Shown in pieces: positions 37,307-46,989 of a stretch of DNA of 64,000 nt. This stretch comes from a bacterium (lineage in GTDB: Bacteria > Myxococcota_A > Bradymonadia > UBA7976 > UBA1532). The stretch is taken from contig JAUHYW010000037.1 of the NCBI GenBank assembly GCA_030426085.1, positions 1 to 64,000 of the forward strand, given 5' to 3'. Every line of letters begins with the position of its first letter. Positions within the stretch are counted from its first letter, which is position 1. A model generated the notes under the pieces. It had not been told where the DNA came from. It saw nothing but the letters and a program-made list of their open reading frames with translations, and made no database searches. Made by a program: the position numbers and the translations under genes.

Positions 37307-38475
37307 TGACCTCGACTCCTCTGTGGTTCAAGCTGAGCATGGCCACCCTCACCGCGGTGGGGCTCCTGGTGGCGGTGGCGATGATGCCGCTGGTGGCCAA
37401 CGAGCGGGCCGACAAGGCCGCCCGGGGGTCGCTGGTCGACCTCGCCGAGCGCTACGCGGCGGCGGCGGCCGACGCCCGGGCGGCGGGTGATCTGACGCTG
37501 GCCGGCCGGGCCTACGCCGCGGCCCTCGAGCTGCGCCCGGGCGACGAGGCGCTGCGCACGGCGCTGGCCGAGGTGCACATCGACCAGATCCTGACCGACC
37601 ACGCCGTGCTCGACGATACGACGGTGCAGCCGCTGCAGCTCGAGCTGAGCGCGCGCATGCTCGCCGGTCAGCGCGACGCGCGCACGCTCACGGCCTACGC
37701 CAAGGTGCTGCTGTATCGGGGCTTCGCCGAGCCGGCCCGGGAGCGGCTGCGGGAGGCGGTGGCCCTCGACGGCGAGCTGCTCTCGGCCCACGTCTTCCTG
37801 GCCGACGCGCTGCTGCGGGCCGAGGAGTGGACCGGGGCCGAGTCCTCCGCCGAGCGCGCGCTGTCGATCGCGCCCGACGACGGGCTGGCCCACTACGCGA
37901 TGGGCCGGGCCAAGGCCGGGCTCCAGGCGTGGGACGCGGCGGCGGTGCACTTCGGCAAGGCGGGCGAGGTGCTCGACGCCTTCGGCGTGTGGCGGGCGCT
38001 GGCCGAGGTCGAGTCCGAGCGGGAGAAGTGGGCCGAGGCCGAGCTGGCCTACCGCAAGGCGCTGCAGAAGCGCCCCGAGGCGGCCGATCTGTACGCCGGC
38101 TACGGCCGGGCGCTGGCGTTCACCGGCAAGCTTGCGCCGGCGGCCCGCTACTTCCAGATGGCCTGGGAGCGCACCGCCGACGCCGAGGCCTACGCCTCGC
38201 TGGGCGACGTCGCGCTCAAGGCCCGGGACTTCGACCGGGCGGCGCAGGTCTTCGCCGACATGGTGCGGCTGCGGGGGGGTGACCCCGAGATGATGTGCCG
38301 GCTGGGCTACGCCGAGGAGGGGCGGGGGCAGAAGGATCGGGCCCGGGCGGCGTTCGCCCGCTGCGCCCGCTCGGCGACGGCGATCAGCGGCAAGGAGAAG
38401 CTGGTGGCGGCGGCCCGGGCGAAGCTCGAGGCCCTCGGCCCGCCGGAGGGCGCCGAGGCCCCCGAGAAGCGCTGA
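37306..38475 (+). CDS. Membrane-anchored TPR protein
   Basis: A 389-residue protein with one N-terminal membrane segment (about 10-30, MATLTAVGLLVAVAMMPLV) followed by tetratricopeptide-like helix pairs to the end: AAAADARAAGDLTLAGRAYAAALELRPGDEALR, SAHVFLADALLRAEEWTGAE, YAMGRAKAGLQAWDAAAVHFGKAGEVLDA, AYRKALQKRPEAADLYAGYGRAL, AYASLGDVALKARDFDRAAQVF. TPR proteins assemble complexes, often envelope assemblies. Its ATG overlaps the stop of the Cys-rich lipoprotein gene, so the two are produced together and may interact at the inner membrane/periplasm. The C-terminus is charged. Confidence 0.82.
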   Translation: MTSTPLWFKLSMATLTAVGLLVAVAMMPLVANERADKAARGSLVDLAERYAAAAADARAAGDLTLAGRAYAAALELRPGDEALRTALAEVHIDQILTDHAVLDDTTVQPLQLELSARMLAGQRDARTLTAYAKVLLYRGFAEPARERLREAVALDGELLSAHVFLADALLRAEEWTGAESSAERALSIAPDDGLAHYAMGRAKAGLQAWDAAAVHFGKAGEVLDAFGVWRALAEVESEREKWAEAELAYRKALQKRPEAADLYAGYGRALAFTGKLAPAARYFQMAWERTADAEAYASLGDVALKARDFDRAAQVFADMVRLRGGDPEMMCRLGYAEEGRGQKDRARAAFARCARSATAISGKEKLVAAARAKLEALGPPEGAEAPEKR

Positions 38476-38493
38476 GGCCCCCGAGGCGAGGCG

Positions 38494-38840
38494 TCAGAAC
38501 AGCGAGACGACGCTTCGCCCAGCGAGCCGGTGAACGGCGCCTCGTGCAGCCCCGAGATGTCGGAGTTGATCGGCACGTCGAGCGAGAGCTGCTGGGTGCC
38601 CTCGCCCTCGATGTCGCCCCACTTGTAGTCGATGCCGATCGCCGCGCCGTCGCACGCGTCCGGCCGGTGGATCCGGTCGCTGTACTCGGCCGTCCGCTTG
38701 CCCTCCCGCTCGGCCTCGCGCTTCGCCTCGAAGGCGTTGCCCGTCCCCTCGAGCTGGGTGCCGAGCGCCGCGCCGACGACGCCGAGCAGGCCGGCCGAGC
38801 CGCCGATGACGCGCGCGGCGCCCGAGCGCAGACGATCCAT
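38494..38840 (-). CDS. Small uncharacterised protein, probable frameshift near the 3' end
   Basis: From ATG 38840 the frame encodes MDRLRSGAARVIGGSAGLLG ... IGIDYKWGDIEGEGTQQL ... ISGLHEAPFTGSLG, about 110 residues with beta-strand character after a short hydrophobic start. Read on unshifted it passes through its natural neighbourhood and runs antisense into the TPR gene to 38307 (177 residues). A one-base shift after FTGSLG instead gives RSVVSLF and a stop at 38494, ending 18 bases from the TPR gene. The shifted ending looks more natural (terminal aromatic, no overlap), so a sequencing error or recent mutation is suspected. No family recognised. Confidence 0.4.
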
Positions 38841-38986
38841 GGTGTGCGATCCCCCCGTGATCGGATGTGTCCGTCCTTCTGCATGTGCACCGCGATCGGG
38901 AGACCGCCGGCGACACATGCGTCGAGAGCATGCCCCGGAACTCCCATTCTGCGCCACCGGGTGGGGCGCCCCACCGGCGGGGGCGA

Positions 38987-39016
38987 TTGCACCCCTGGTG
39001 GCGGCCGCACTACCCT
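38987..39016 (+). promoter_or_regulatory. Promoter giving a probable leaderless mRNA for the propeller lipoprotein
   Basis: TTGCAC (38987-38992), an 18-base spacer and TACCCT (39011-39016), which ends 6 bases before the ATG at 39023. The predicted first base of the RNA coincides with the start codon. No Shine-Dalgarno is visible. Confidence 0.5.
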
Positions 39017-39022
39017 GCGATC

Positions 39023-40990
39023 ATGTCCCGCCCCGCCCCGCCCCCGCGCGCCCGACGGCGCACGCTGATCGCCGCTCTGGCGCTCGCCGGGTTGTCGGCC
39101 GGGGCCTGCCTGCCCGAGCCCACCCCGTCGACGCCCCGGGGCCGCTTCGCGGATCCGCCGGTCGTCCGCCCGCCGCCGCCCATCGAGGCGCCCGAGCCGG
39201 AGGCCGACCCCCCGCCCGGCCCGTGGCCCGCCGATCCGCCGCCCGTCTCCGACCCGGGCCCGCCCCACCCGCTCGATCCGACGCCGCTGCCCGCCCCGTG
39301 GCCGGTGGGCGAGGCGGTCGTCGGGGTCGACTTCGAGCGCACCGTCGTCGCCGACGAGCGGGTGGTGGGGCTCGTCGCCACCGATCGGGGCGTCTCGGCG
39401 GCCACCGCGAGCGGCGGGCTCTTCGAGTTGCGGACCCCCGGCGGGTTCGAGCCGGTGCCCACCGCGCTGCCCCCGCTGCGGGGCTTCATCGGCGAGCAGA
39501 GCGTGCGGGTCGCCTGCCCGGCGGACGGCGCCCCGGCCCGGGTCGACCTCGGCGCCGGCTGGGCCCGGCTCGACGTCGGCTGCAACCCCGGCGGCCGGCA
39601 CACGGTGGCCACCGACAAGGCCCACGGCTACCTGCTGGCCGGCGGCGAGCTGCGCGACGGGGCCTGGCCGGCCCTCGAGCGGCGGCGGCCGGCGCCGGTG
39701 CCCGAACCGCGGGTGGTCGGGGCCAGCGAAGGGCGCGCGATCGTCGTCGGGCGGGCCGCCATCGCCGCCTCGGAGGACGCCGGGGGCACCTTCATCGACG
39801 GCGCGCGCCCCGAGCCGGTGGTGCTCGAGCCCCGGGCGGTGGCGGTGACCGGCAAGGGCCGGGCGGTGCTGGTCGGGCGCTCGGCGCCCGGTCGGGCGGC
39901 CATCGAATACAGCCGGGACGGCGGCCGGACGTGGCGGGCGGCCCTCGGCCCCGACCGGGGGGCCGACGACCTGGCGGGGGTGGTGGTCGACGCCCGGGGC
40001 ATCTTCTTCGCCGCCCCCCGCGAGCCGGGTGCCGCGCTGCGCAGCGACGACGGGGGCCGCTCCTGGCGCCCGATCGACCGCCGCATCCCGGTGGGCGGGG
40101 CGCTGCTCGCCGCCGATCGGGGCGCGCTCGTCGGCACCCCCCGGGGCCTCGTCGCCGGGCTCGACCGCGACCCGCCCCGGGGCCCGGGCCTCGACCGGCC
40201 GCTGTGGCGGGCGACCTTCACCCACCCCCGGGTCGGGGTCGGCGTCGGCGTGCTCGGCGGCATCTGGCGCACCACCGACGGCGGCCGCCGGTGGCACCTC
40301 GTGCCGGGCACCGCCGGGCTGCCCTTCACCGACCTCGACCGCCTCGGCGGGCACCGGCTGATGGCCGTGGGCGCGGGGCTCTTCCGCCGCAGCGACGACG
40401 CCGGCGCCCGCTGGACCGCCCAGCCCCCGCCGGGGAGCTGCGAGGCCACCTGGGTGCGCTTCACCGGCGAGCGGGGGCTGGCCGACTGCGGCGACGGGCG
40501 CCCGGCGCTCAGCGTGGACGGCGGCGCGACCTGGGATCGGGTCGAGGCGGCCCCCGCGCGGGGCCCGGCGGTGTGGCTCGATCACCAGCGGGCGGCGACC
40601 CTGGCCGCCGACGGCCGCGTCGGCTGGTCCCGGGACGGCGCGGCGCACTTCGCCTGGGCCGCGCCGCCGACCCCCTTCGTCGAGCTGGCCCCGGCCCCCG
40701 AGGGCGTCTCGGCCATCGACGTCGAGGGCCGGATCTGGCGCTCGGCGGGGCCCGACGGCGCGTGGCAGCCCGGGCCCCGGGTCACGACCCCCCGCCCGCC
40801 GGTCACCCATCACCCGCTGGCCGACGGCCGCACGCTGCTGGCCACCGCCGAGGCGCTCTACGTCGCCGATCCGGACGGCGCGGCCCGCCGGCTGGGGCCG
40901 ACCCCCGAGGCCCGGGCGCTGGCCCTGACCGGCGACGGCGCGGTGCTCGTCCTCCAGGCCACCGCCACCACCCGCTTCGACCCCCGCTGA
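39023..40990 (+). CDS. Beta-propeller lipoprotein with BNR/Asp-box repeats
   Basis: A 655-residue protein: lipoprotein signal ending GLSAGAC (Cys29), then a Pro-rich spacer of about 65 residues. The remainder consists of beta-propeller blades with Asp-box motifs (S/T-x-D-x-G-x-x-W): YSRDGGRTWRAA, RSDDGGRSWRPI, TTDGGRRWHLV, RSDDAGARWTAQ, SVDGGATWDRV and SRDGAAHFAWA. These occur in sialidases, sortilins and YCF48-like assembly factors, but no glycosidase active-site set is visible. It is likely a surface or periplasmic binding protein. The gene appears to be transcribed alone, with a promoter abutting its ATG and a hairpin after the stop. Confidence 0.8.
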   Translation: MSRPAPPPRARRRTLIAALALAGLSAGACLPEPTPSTPRGRFADPPVVRPPPPIEAPEPEADPPPGPWPADPPPVSDPGPPHPLDPTPLPAPWPVGEAVVGVDFERTVVADERVVGLVATDRGVSAATASGGLFELRTPGGFEPVPTALPPLRGFIGEQSVRVACPADGAPARVDLGAGWARLDVGCNPGGRHTVATDKAHGYLLAGGELRDGAWPALERRRPAPVPEPRVVGASEGRAIVVGRAAIAASEDAGGTFIDGARPEPVVLEPRAVAVTGKGRAVLVGRSAPGRAAIEYSRDGGRTWRAALGPDRGADDLAGVVVDARGIFFAAPREPGAALRSDDGGRSWRPIDRRIPVGGALLAADRGALVGTPRGLVAGLDRDPPRGPGLDRPLWRATFTHPRVGVGVGVLGGIWRTTDGGRRWHLVPGTAGLPFTDLDRLGGHRLMAVGAGLFRRSDDAGARWTAQPPPGSCEATWVRFTGERGLADCGDGRPALSVDGGATWDRVEAAPARGPAVWLDHQRAATLAADGRVGWSRDGAAHFAWAAPPTPFVELAPAPEGVSAIDVEGRIWRSAGPDGAWQPGPRVTTPRPPVTHHPLADGRTLLATAEALYVADPDGAARRLGPTPEARALALTGDGAVLVLQATATTRFDPR

Positions 40991-40994
40991 GCCC

Positions 40995-41013
40995 CCGGCG
41001 CACCCCTCGCCGG
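40995..41013 (+). terminator. Hairpin after the propeller lipoprotein gene
   Basis: CCGGCG / CGCCGG, a perfect 6-base stem with a 7-base loop, 4 bases after the stop codon. No U-tract follows. Confidence 0.4.
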
Positions 41014-41095
41014 CCCCCGGGCATCGTCACTGATGACGTGCACGCGACCTGCGACCGCAGCGCCGCGCGGGTCGGGCCCCGCTCCGGCGGCCGAC

Positions 41096-41125
41096 GTGAC
41101 AACACGGCGAAGCGTCCCGTATCAT
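41096..41125 (+). promoter_or_regulatory. Promoter for the coiled-coil/MoxR operon
   Basis: GTGACA (41096-41101), an 18-base spacer and TATCAT (41120-41125). The leader of about 30 bases contains the GAGGGAACGGA ribosome binding site before GTG 41163. Confidence 0.6.
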
Positions 41126-41162
41126 GCGCTGTCGCAGAGCCGCCGCGAGGGAACGGACGATC

Positions 41163-42680
41163 GTGAAGACCAAGGCCTACAAACTGGCTGCCGAGCTGGG
41201 GCTGCAAGAGCAGTCGGTGCTCGAGTGGCTGCGGGCCAACGGCTACCCCAACGCCCGCCGGGCCGATACCATCCGGGCCGACGTGGCCCAGGCCGCTCGC
41301 AAGGCGCTCGGCCGGGGCGGCAGCCCCCGGGCGCGCCGCTCCCAGTCGGGGCGGGCCCAGCCCCAGAGCCGCAGCAGCCGTCAGAGCGGGCGCGACCGCC
41401 GCCGCTCGGGCAAGTCGGGCGGCGGGGGCGACGGCTTCCGGGTCAGCTTCGCCGATCTGCTCGAGTCGCACCTGCCCAACGACATCACCGCCGGCCACCA
41501 GGCGGTGCCCGACACCCGCTCCTCCCAGTCCCCCCGCCGGGCGCGCCCGGTGGCCCCCGCCGCCCGGGTCGCCGACGACCGCGACGACCTCAAGATCCGG
41601 GTCGCCCGGGCCGAGTCCGACCGCGACCGCGCCCGGCAGCAGGCCGACGTCGAGCGGGCCCGGGCCGAGGGCTACGCCCGCGAGCTGCAGAAGCTGCAAG
41701 GCGAGATCGAGGCCGCCCGGCGCAACATGGGCGGGGTCGACGCGCTGCGGGAGGACAACGAGCGGCTGAACCTCGAACGGGCGACGCTCAAGCAGAAGCT
41801 CCAGGTGGCCGACGACGAGCGGGAGACCCTGGCCCAGACCTGCGGCGAGCTGCAGGAAGAGGTCGACGAGCTGCGGGCCAGCCTCGAAGAGGCCCAGGAG
41901 TCGTTGCAGGAGTCCCGCCAGGAGAGCCTCGACCAGAACTCGGTGCTCGGCGACCTCGAGACCGCCCGCAAGCGGGAGGTCGCCTGGCGCACCCGGGCCC
42001 TCGAGCTCGAGCGGGCGGTGCAGCAGGGCGGTGATGTGGCCCGGCTGCTGCGGGATCACGGGCTGGAGACCTTCCGCCAGCAGGTGCGGGTGCTCAAGGC
42101 GCTGCTCTCCGACGAGCGGGCGGCGGTGCAGGTCATCAAGGCCATCCGTCAGGTCGACGCCCAGACCCTCGAGAAGCTGCTCGACAAGCACATGCAGGCC
42201 ACCTGCGCCGACCCGCTGTGCAACCGGGTCACCCGGGCGGCCGATCGCATCCCGCTGCGGGTGGACGACGACAAGGCGTGCGCGGTCTGCGCCGGCGACC
42301 CCGAGCAGCGCTGGTTCTCGCACATGGTCGCCGAGTGCGGCCTCGCCGGCGTACGTCGGCTGCTGGTCGTCGGCGGCACCGACGCGATCCACGACAAGCT
42401 GCGCGCGCTCAGCGAGGGGCAACCGGTCGACCTGCGGCTGGTGTCCAGCGACGAGGAGGCCCTGCCCGCCCGGGCCGCCGGCCGGGTCGAAGGTTGCGAC
42501 GCCCTCGTGCGCTGGAGCACCTGGGTCGTGCCGGCCACCGTCAGCGAGCCCTACGTGCAGGCCGCCCTCGCCGCCGACCGCCCCATCGTGACCGTGCTCG
42601 GCCGCACCTGCGGCGTCATCGCGTTCGCCCGGGCGACGGTGAACCGCCTCGCGCGCAACCACGTCCTGCGCGCCGTCTGA
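41163..42680 (+). CDS. IF2-N-like / coiled-coil / four-Cys / DUF2325-like fusion protein
   Basis: A 505-residue cytoplasmic protein of unusual architecture. Residues 1-45 (KTKAYKLAAELGLQEQSVLEWLRANGYP) resemble the IF2 N-terminal helical domain. Residues 50-95 are an Arg/Ser/Gly-rich basic linker suited to nucleic-acid binding. Residues about 140-305 are a strong coiled coil. Cys348-x4-Cys353 and Cys373-x2-Cys376 look like a zinc site. Residues 390-495 (VRRLLVVGGTDAIHDKLRAL ... CDALVRWSTWVVPATVSEPYVQAALAADRPIVTVLG) resemble DUF2325. GTG 41163 is supported by an upstream ribosome binding site and promoter. The moxR gene follows after 16 bases, so the gene probably heads that operon. Function unknown. 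Confidence 0.75.
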   Translation: MKTKAYKLAAELGLQEQSVLEWLRANGYPNARRADTIRADVAQAARKALGRGGSPRARRSQSGRAQPQSRSSRQSGRDRRRSGKSGGGGDGFRVSFADLLESHLPNDITAGHQAVPDTRSSQSPRRARPVAPAARVADDRDDLKIRVARAESDRDRARQQADVERARAEGYARELQKLQGEIEAARRNMGGVDALREDNERLNLERATLKQKLQVADDERETLAQTCGELQEEVDELRASLEEAQESLQESRQESLDQNSVLGDLETARKREVAWRTRALELERAVQQGGDVARLLRDHGLETFRQQVRVLKALLSDERAAVQVIKAIRQVDAQTLEKLLDKHMQATCADPLCNRVTRAADRIPLRVDDDKACAVCAGDPEQRWFSHMVAECGLAGVRRLLVVGGTDAIHDKLRALSEGQPVDLRLVSSDEEALPARAAGRVEGCDALVRWSTWVVPATVSEPYVQAALAADRPIVTVLGRTCGVIAFARATVNRLARNHVLRAV

Positions 42681-42696
42681 CCGCCCCGGCCGCCCG

Positions 42697-43629
<933 letters not shown>

Positions 43630-43648
43630 GACCGCGCGCGAGGCCGCC

Positions 43649-44911
43649 GTGAACCTGCGCGAGCTCAACTACATCTTCATCCCCCGCTCGACCGAGCGCT
43701 TCGACGGCTGGAACCGCACCCGCCTCGGCCGGGCGATCGAGTGGATCACGACCCCGCTGCACAGCCTCACCCGCGAGGGGCAGGTGCTCGTCGTCGCCAC
43801 CATGGTCGCCGGCGCCGCCGGCATCGACGTGAGATTCAGCCACCTGTACCTCGTCTTCTGCGGCCTCTTCGGGCTGCTCGTCGCCGCCTTCGTCAGCCGC
43901 CCGCTGGCCCGGATCCGAGGCGCCGAGCTGCGCATCGAGCACCCCCGCCGGGTCGCCGCCGGCGAGCCGGTCCGGTTCACCGCCGTCGTACGCAACACCG
44001 GCGACCGCCCGATCTACGCGCTGCGGGTGCACGGCCCCTTCCTGCCATGGGACGGCACCTGGATCGAGCGCCGCCCGGGCATCGGCCACCTGCCGCCGGG
44101 CGCCGAGGCCCGGATCACCCTCTCGGCCCGATTCCTGGTGCGCGGCGAGCGCTACATCGGCCGCTTCCGCATGGCCTCGATCCGCCCGCTGGGCCTCATG
44201 CTCGGCCGCCGGGTGACCAGCGCGCCGGCGCGCATCACGGTGGTGCCGCCGGTGATCCCCATCCGGGCCCCCCTGCCCCCGGCCGTCGCCGCCCCACCCG
44301 AAGGCCGCAGCCGAAGCCGCATGACCGGCGAGAGCTTCGAACTGCTCGGCGTGCGCCCCTACCGCCGGGGCGACCGCATCCGCGACCTGCACGCCCGCTC
44401 GTGGGCCCGGCTGGGCGAGCCGATGGTGAGGGAGTACCGCACCGCCCTGCGCCGCCGGGTGCGGGTCGCGCTCTTCGGGGCCATGCGCAAGCCCGAGCGG
44501 GAGAGCTTCGACGGCGCCGTCTGCCTCGCCGCCTCGCTCGTCGCCTGGGCCGCCGGGGGCGAGACCCGGGTCGAGCTGGTCGCCGCCACCGCCGAGCCGG
44601 GCACGATCATCGTCGGCCCCGACGCCTCGGCGCTCGAGCGGGCCCTCGACCTGCTGGCCACCGTCGAGCCCGGGGCCCCCGACGACGCCGAGGCCCGGAT
44701 CGCCATCGGCCTCGCGCCCGGCGAGCCGCTCTACCTCGTGCTCGCCGACTGGAGCCCGATCGAGCAGCGCCTGGCGGCCGCCGTCCGGGCCCGCAGCCCC
44801 GGCGCGCGCCCGCTGCTGGTCACCCGTGACAAGGCCGCCCTGGAGGCCGCCGCCGACGCCGGCCTGCGCGCGCTGCACCCCGACGACCTGCCCCGAGGCG
44901 TCAGCCCGTGA
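43649..44911 (+). CDS. DUF58 (VWA-related) protein
   Basis: A 420-residue protein with two adjacent membrane segments (about 45-80), an N-terminal periplasmic-type beta domain (IRGAELRIEHPRRVAAGEPVRFTAVVRNTG), and the DUF58 signature FELLGVRPYRRGDRIRDLHARSWARLGEPMVREY. The C-terminal part has a VWA-like fold layout without a complete MIDAS motif. In MoxR operons this protein is the usual partner of the ATPase and the transglutaminase. GTG 43649 starts 19 bases after moxR, and its stop overlaps the next gene (GTGA). Confidence 0.93.
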   Translation: MNLRELNYIFIPRSTERFDGWNRTRLGRAIEWITTPLHSLTREGQVLVVATMVAGAAGIDVRFSHLYLVFCGLFGLLVAAFVSRPLARIRGAELRIEHPRRVAAGEPVRFTAVVRNTGDRPIYALRVHGPFLPWDGTWIERRPGIGHLPPGAEARITLSARFLVRGERYIGRFRMASIRPLGLMLGRRVTSAPARITVVPPVIPIRAPLPPAVAAPPEGRSRSRMTGESFELLGVRPYRRGDRIRDLHARSWARLGEPMVREYRTALRRRVRVALFGAMRKPERESFDGAVCLAASLVAWAAGGETRVELVAATAEPGTIIVGPDASALERALDLLATVEPGAPDDAEARIAIGLAPGEPLYLVLADWSPIEQRLAAAVRARSPGARPLLVTRDKAALEAAADAGLRALHPDDLPRGVSP

Positions 44912-46839
44912 GCGCTCGATCCCACCCGACCCACCGGGCCGCCGGGGCCGCGCTGGCCTTCGCGCTCGAGGTGCCCGCGCTGCTGCTCCTCTTCTCGGGC
45001 GCCCGCCACGCCCCGGTCGGCGCCGTCCTCGCGCTGCTGGCCATCGCCGGGGCCCGCCTCGGCCGCCTGAAGCGCCCCGCGGGCATCGTGCAGGCCGCCG
45101 TGCAGCTCGTCGCGCTCACCGTCGCCCTCGGCACCCTCACCGCGTTCTCCGGCCAGAGCCGCCCCAGCTTCGGGATCTACGTCACCGTCGGCGGCCTCGC
45201 CATCGCCCTGCCCCAGCTCTGGTGGACCGCCAACCGCGCCGGCAACGCCGCCGCCCTCGGGGCCGGCCTCGTCGCGCTGATGGGCCTCGCCCGCACCGTC
45301 GACCGCCCGGTCTTCGGGCTCGGGGTCGCCGCCTACCTCGCCGCCGGGCTCGTCGCCACGATGCTGCGGGACGGCGGCTGGCCGGCCTTCTTCCGCCACC
45401 GGCGGGGCGCGCTGCTGCCGTTGATCGGCGCGCTGCTGCTCGCCGGCGGCGCCCTCGGCGGGCTCGGCTGGGCCCTGCCCGCCGCCGAGCCCGCCGTCAG
45501 CCGGGCGCTCTCCCCCTACCTCTTCGGCGGCGCCGGCACCTCGGGCTTCGGCGAGGGCCGCATCCAGCTCGGAGAAGCCGGCCGCATCACCCTCGACGAC
45601 AGCGTCAAGCTGCGGCTCGAAGGCCGCACCGACCACCTGCGGGGCCGGATCTACGTCGACTACCGCGGCGGCGACTGGGCCATGCGCCCCATCCTGGGCT
45701 ACAGCGGCCCGCCCTTCGTGCCCGGCACCCCGCTGCCGCTGGACTACGGCGACGCCCGCCCCCGGACCACGCTCACCATCGAAGGCACCCCCGACTCCGG
45801 CCTGGCCCTCTTCGCCCCGCTCGGCGCCCTGCGGCTCGACACCGGCCCCGAACTGACCCGGCTCGACCCCTACGGCATCCTCGAGCTCGCCCCGGAGATG
45901 ATCTCCGAACCGCGCACCTGGACCCTCCAGGTCACCGACCCCGCCGCGCCCGGCCGCCGCCCGCACATCGACCGGCCCACCGAGCACGACCTCGCGCTGC
46001 CCGGGAAGTGGGCCGACCGCTTCACCGACCTCGCCGCCACCTGGACCGCGGGCCACGCCGACGACCGGGCCCGGCTCGCGGCCATCACCCGCCGCTTCGC
46101 CGAAGACTTCACCTACAGCCTCGAGCTGGTCGAGCCCCCCCAGCGGGTCGACCCGACGTGGTGGTTCCTCAACTTCAGCCGCGCCGGCCACTGCGAATAC
46201 TTCGCCAGCGGCCTGACCCTGCTCGCCCGCGCGCTCGGCCTGCCGGCCCGCATGGTCGCCGGCTACCGGGTCGTCGAGCACAACCCGGTCGGCGACTATG
46301 CCATCGTGCGCGGCCGCGACGCCCACGCCTGGGTCGAGATCTGGCTCGACGGCCGCTGGCACACCTGGGATCCGACCCCGCCCGGCGCCCTCGGCGAGCA
46401 CACCCGCCAGACCACCGGCTGGTGGGACGCCCGCTGGGACCTCTTCAAGCGCAGCTTCGGCCGCGTGTTCGAGCGCCTCGCCGACCTCTCCGTCGTCGAG
46501 CTGACCGCGGCCCTCGGCGGCATCTCGGCCCTCCTGCTCGCCTGGCTGCGCATCCGCCGCCGCCGCGCCGTCCGAGCCATCGACGACGGCGAGCGCTTCG
46601 GCCCGCTCATGCTGCTCGAGCAGCACCTCGCCGCCCGCCACCGCCTCGAGCGCCCGCCCCACGAGCCCCTCGGCCGCTTCGCCGCCCGCCTGCGCGCCGC
46701 CGATCTGACCCCCGCCGCCGCCCTGGTCGACGACTGCCGCGCCCTGCGCTACGGCCACCGCGGCGACCCCGACGCCCTGGCCGACGCGATCGACGCGTTC
46801 ATCCGCCGCGACGGCCGCCGAGGGATCCTGCGCCGCTGA
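44908..46839 (+). CDS. Membrane transglutaminase-like protein (DUF3488/TgpA type)
   Basis: A 643-residue protein: six or seven N-terminal membrane helices (about 10-200), a large periplasmic domain, and a transglutaminase-like core with C429 in RAGHCEYFASGLTLLARALGLPARMV, H473 in GRDAHAWVEIW and D488 in HTWDPTPP. A further helix (about 532-550) and a cytoplasmic C-terminal part (LEQHLAARHRLERPPHEPLGRFA) follow, as in the TgpA/DUF3488 family. It is encoded with MoxR and DUF58 in the standard order. GTG 44908 overlaps the upstream stop. Confidence 0.95.
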   Translation: MSARSHPTHRAAGAALAFALEVPALLLLFSGARHAPVGAVLALLAIAGARLGRLKRPAGIVQAAVQLVALTVALGTLTAFSGQSRPSFGIYVTVGGLAIALPQLWWTANRAGNAAALGAGLVALMGLARTVDRPVFGLGVAAYLAAGLVATMLRDGGWPAFFRHRRGALLPLIGALLLAGGALGGLGWALPAAEPAVSRALSPYLFGGAGTSGFGEGRIQLGEAGRITLDDSVKLRLEGRTDHLRGRIYVDYRGGDWAMRPILGYSGPPFVPGTPLPLDYGDARPRTTLTIEGTPDSGLALFAPLGALRLDTGPELTRLDPYGILELAPEMISEPRTWTLQVTDPAAPGRRPHIDRPTEHDLALPGKWADRFTDLAATWTAGHADDRARLAAITRRFAEDFTYSLELVEPPQRVDPTWWFLNFSRAGHCEYFASGLTLLARALGLPARMVAGYRVVEHNPVGDYAIVRGRDAHAWVEIWLDGRWHTWDPTPPGALGEHTRQTTGWWDARWDLFKRSFGRVFERLADLSVVELTAALGGISALLLAWLRIRRRRAVRAIDDGERFGPLMLLEQHLAARHRLERPPHEPLGRFAARLRAADLTPAAALVDDCRALRYGHRGDPDALADAIDAFIRRDGRRGILRR

Positions 46840-46920
46840 GTGTTCGGATGTCAGGAGGCCAGCCGGCCCGCGGTCAGCGCCGCTGAAACCGAAGATATCC
46901 GGAATCAGCCAACCCTATAC

Positions 46921-46965
46921 GGGCTATGCGCTTCTCTGGCCGCTGCCGCGGATCCGGGCTATGCT
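46921..46965 (+). promoter_or_regulatory. Repeated GGGCTATGC elements upstream of the kinase, with candidate -10 box
   Basis: GGGCTATGC occurs at 46921-46929 and again at 46956-46964, 35 bases apart. The downstream copy contains TATGCT (46960-46965), a good -10 candidate for the kinase gene. The pair could be tandem promoters or a regulator binding site. Confidence 0.4.
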
Positions 46966-46989
46966 GCCGACATAGGCAGGAGGCGGCGA

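Noticed and set aside
38307-38493. Long unshifted C-terminus of the small convergent gene
   Set aside because: It is antisense to the end of the TPR gene and of noncoding composition; the shifted stop at 38494 is more plausible.
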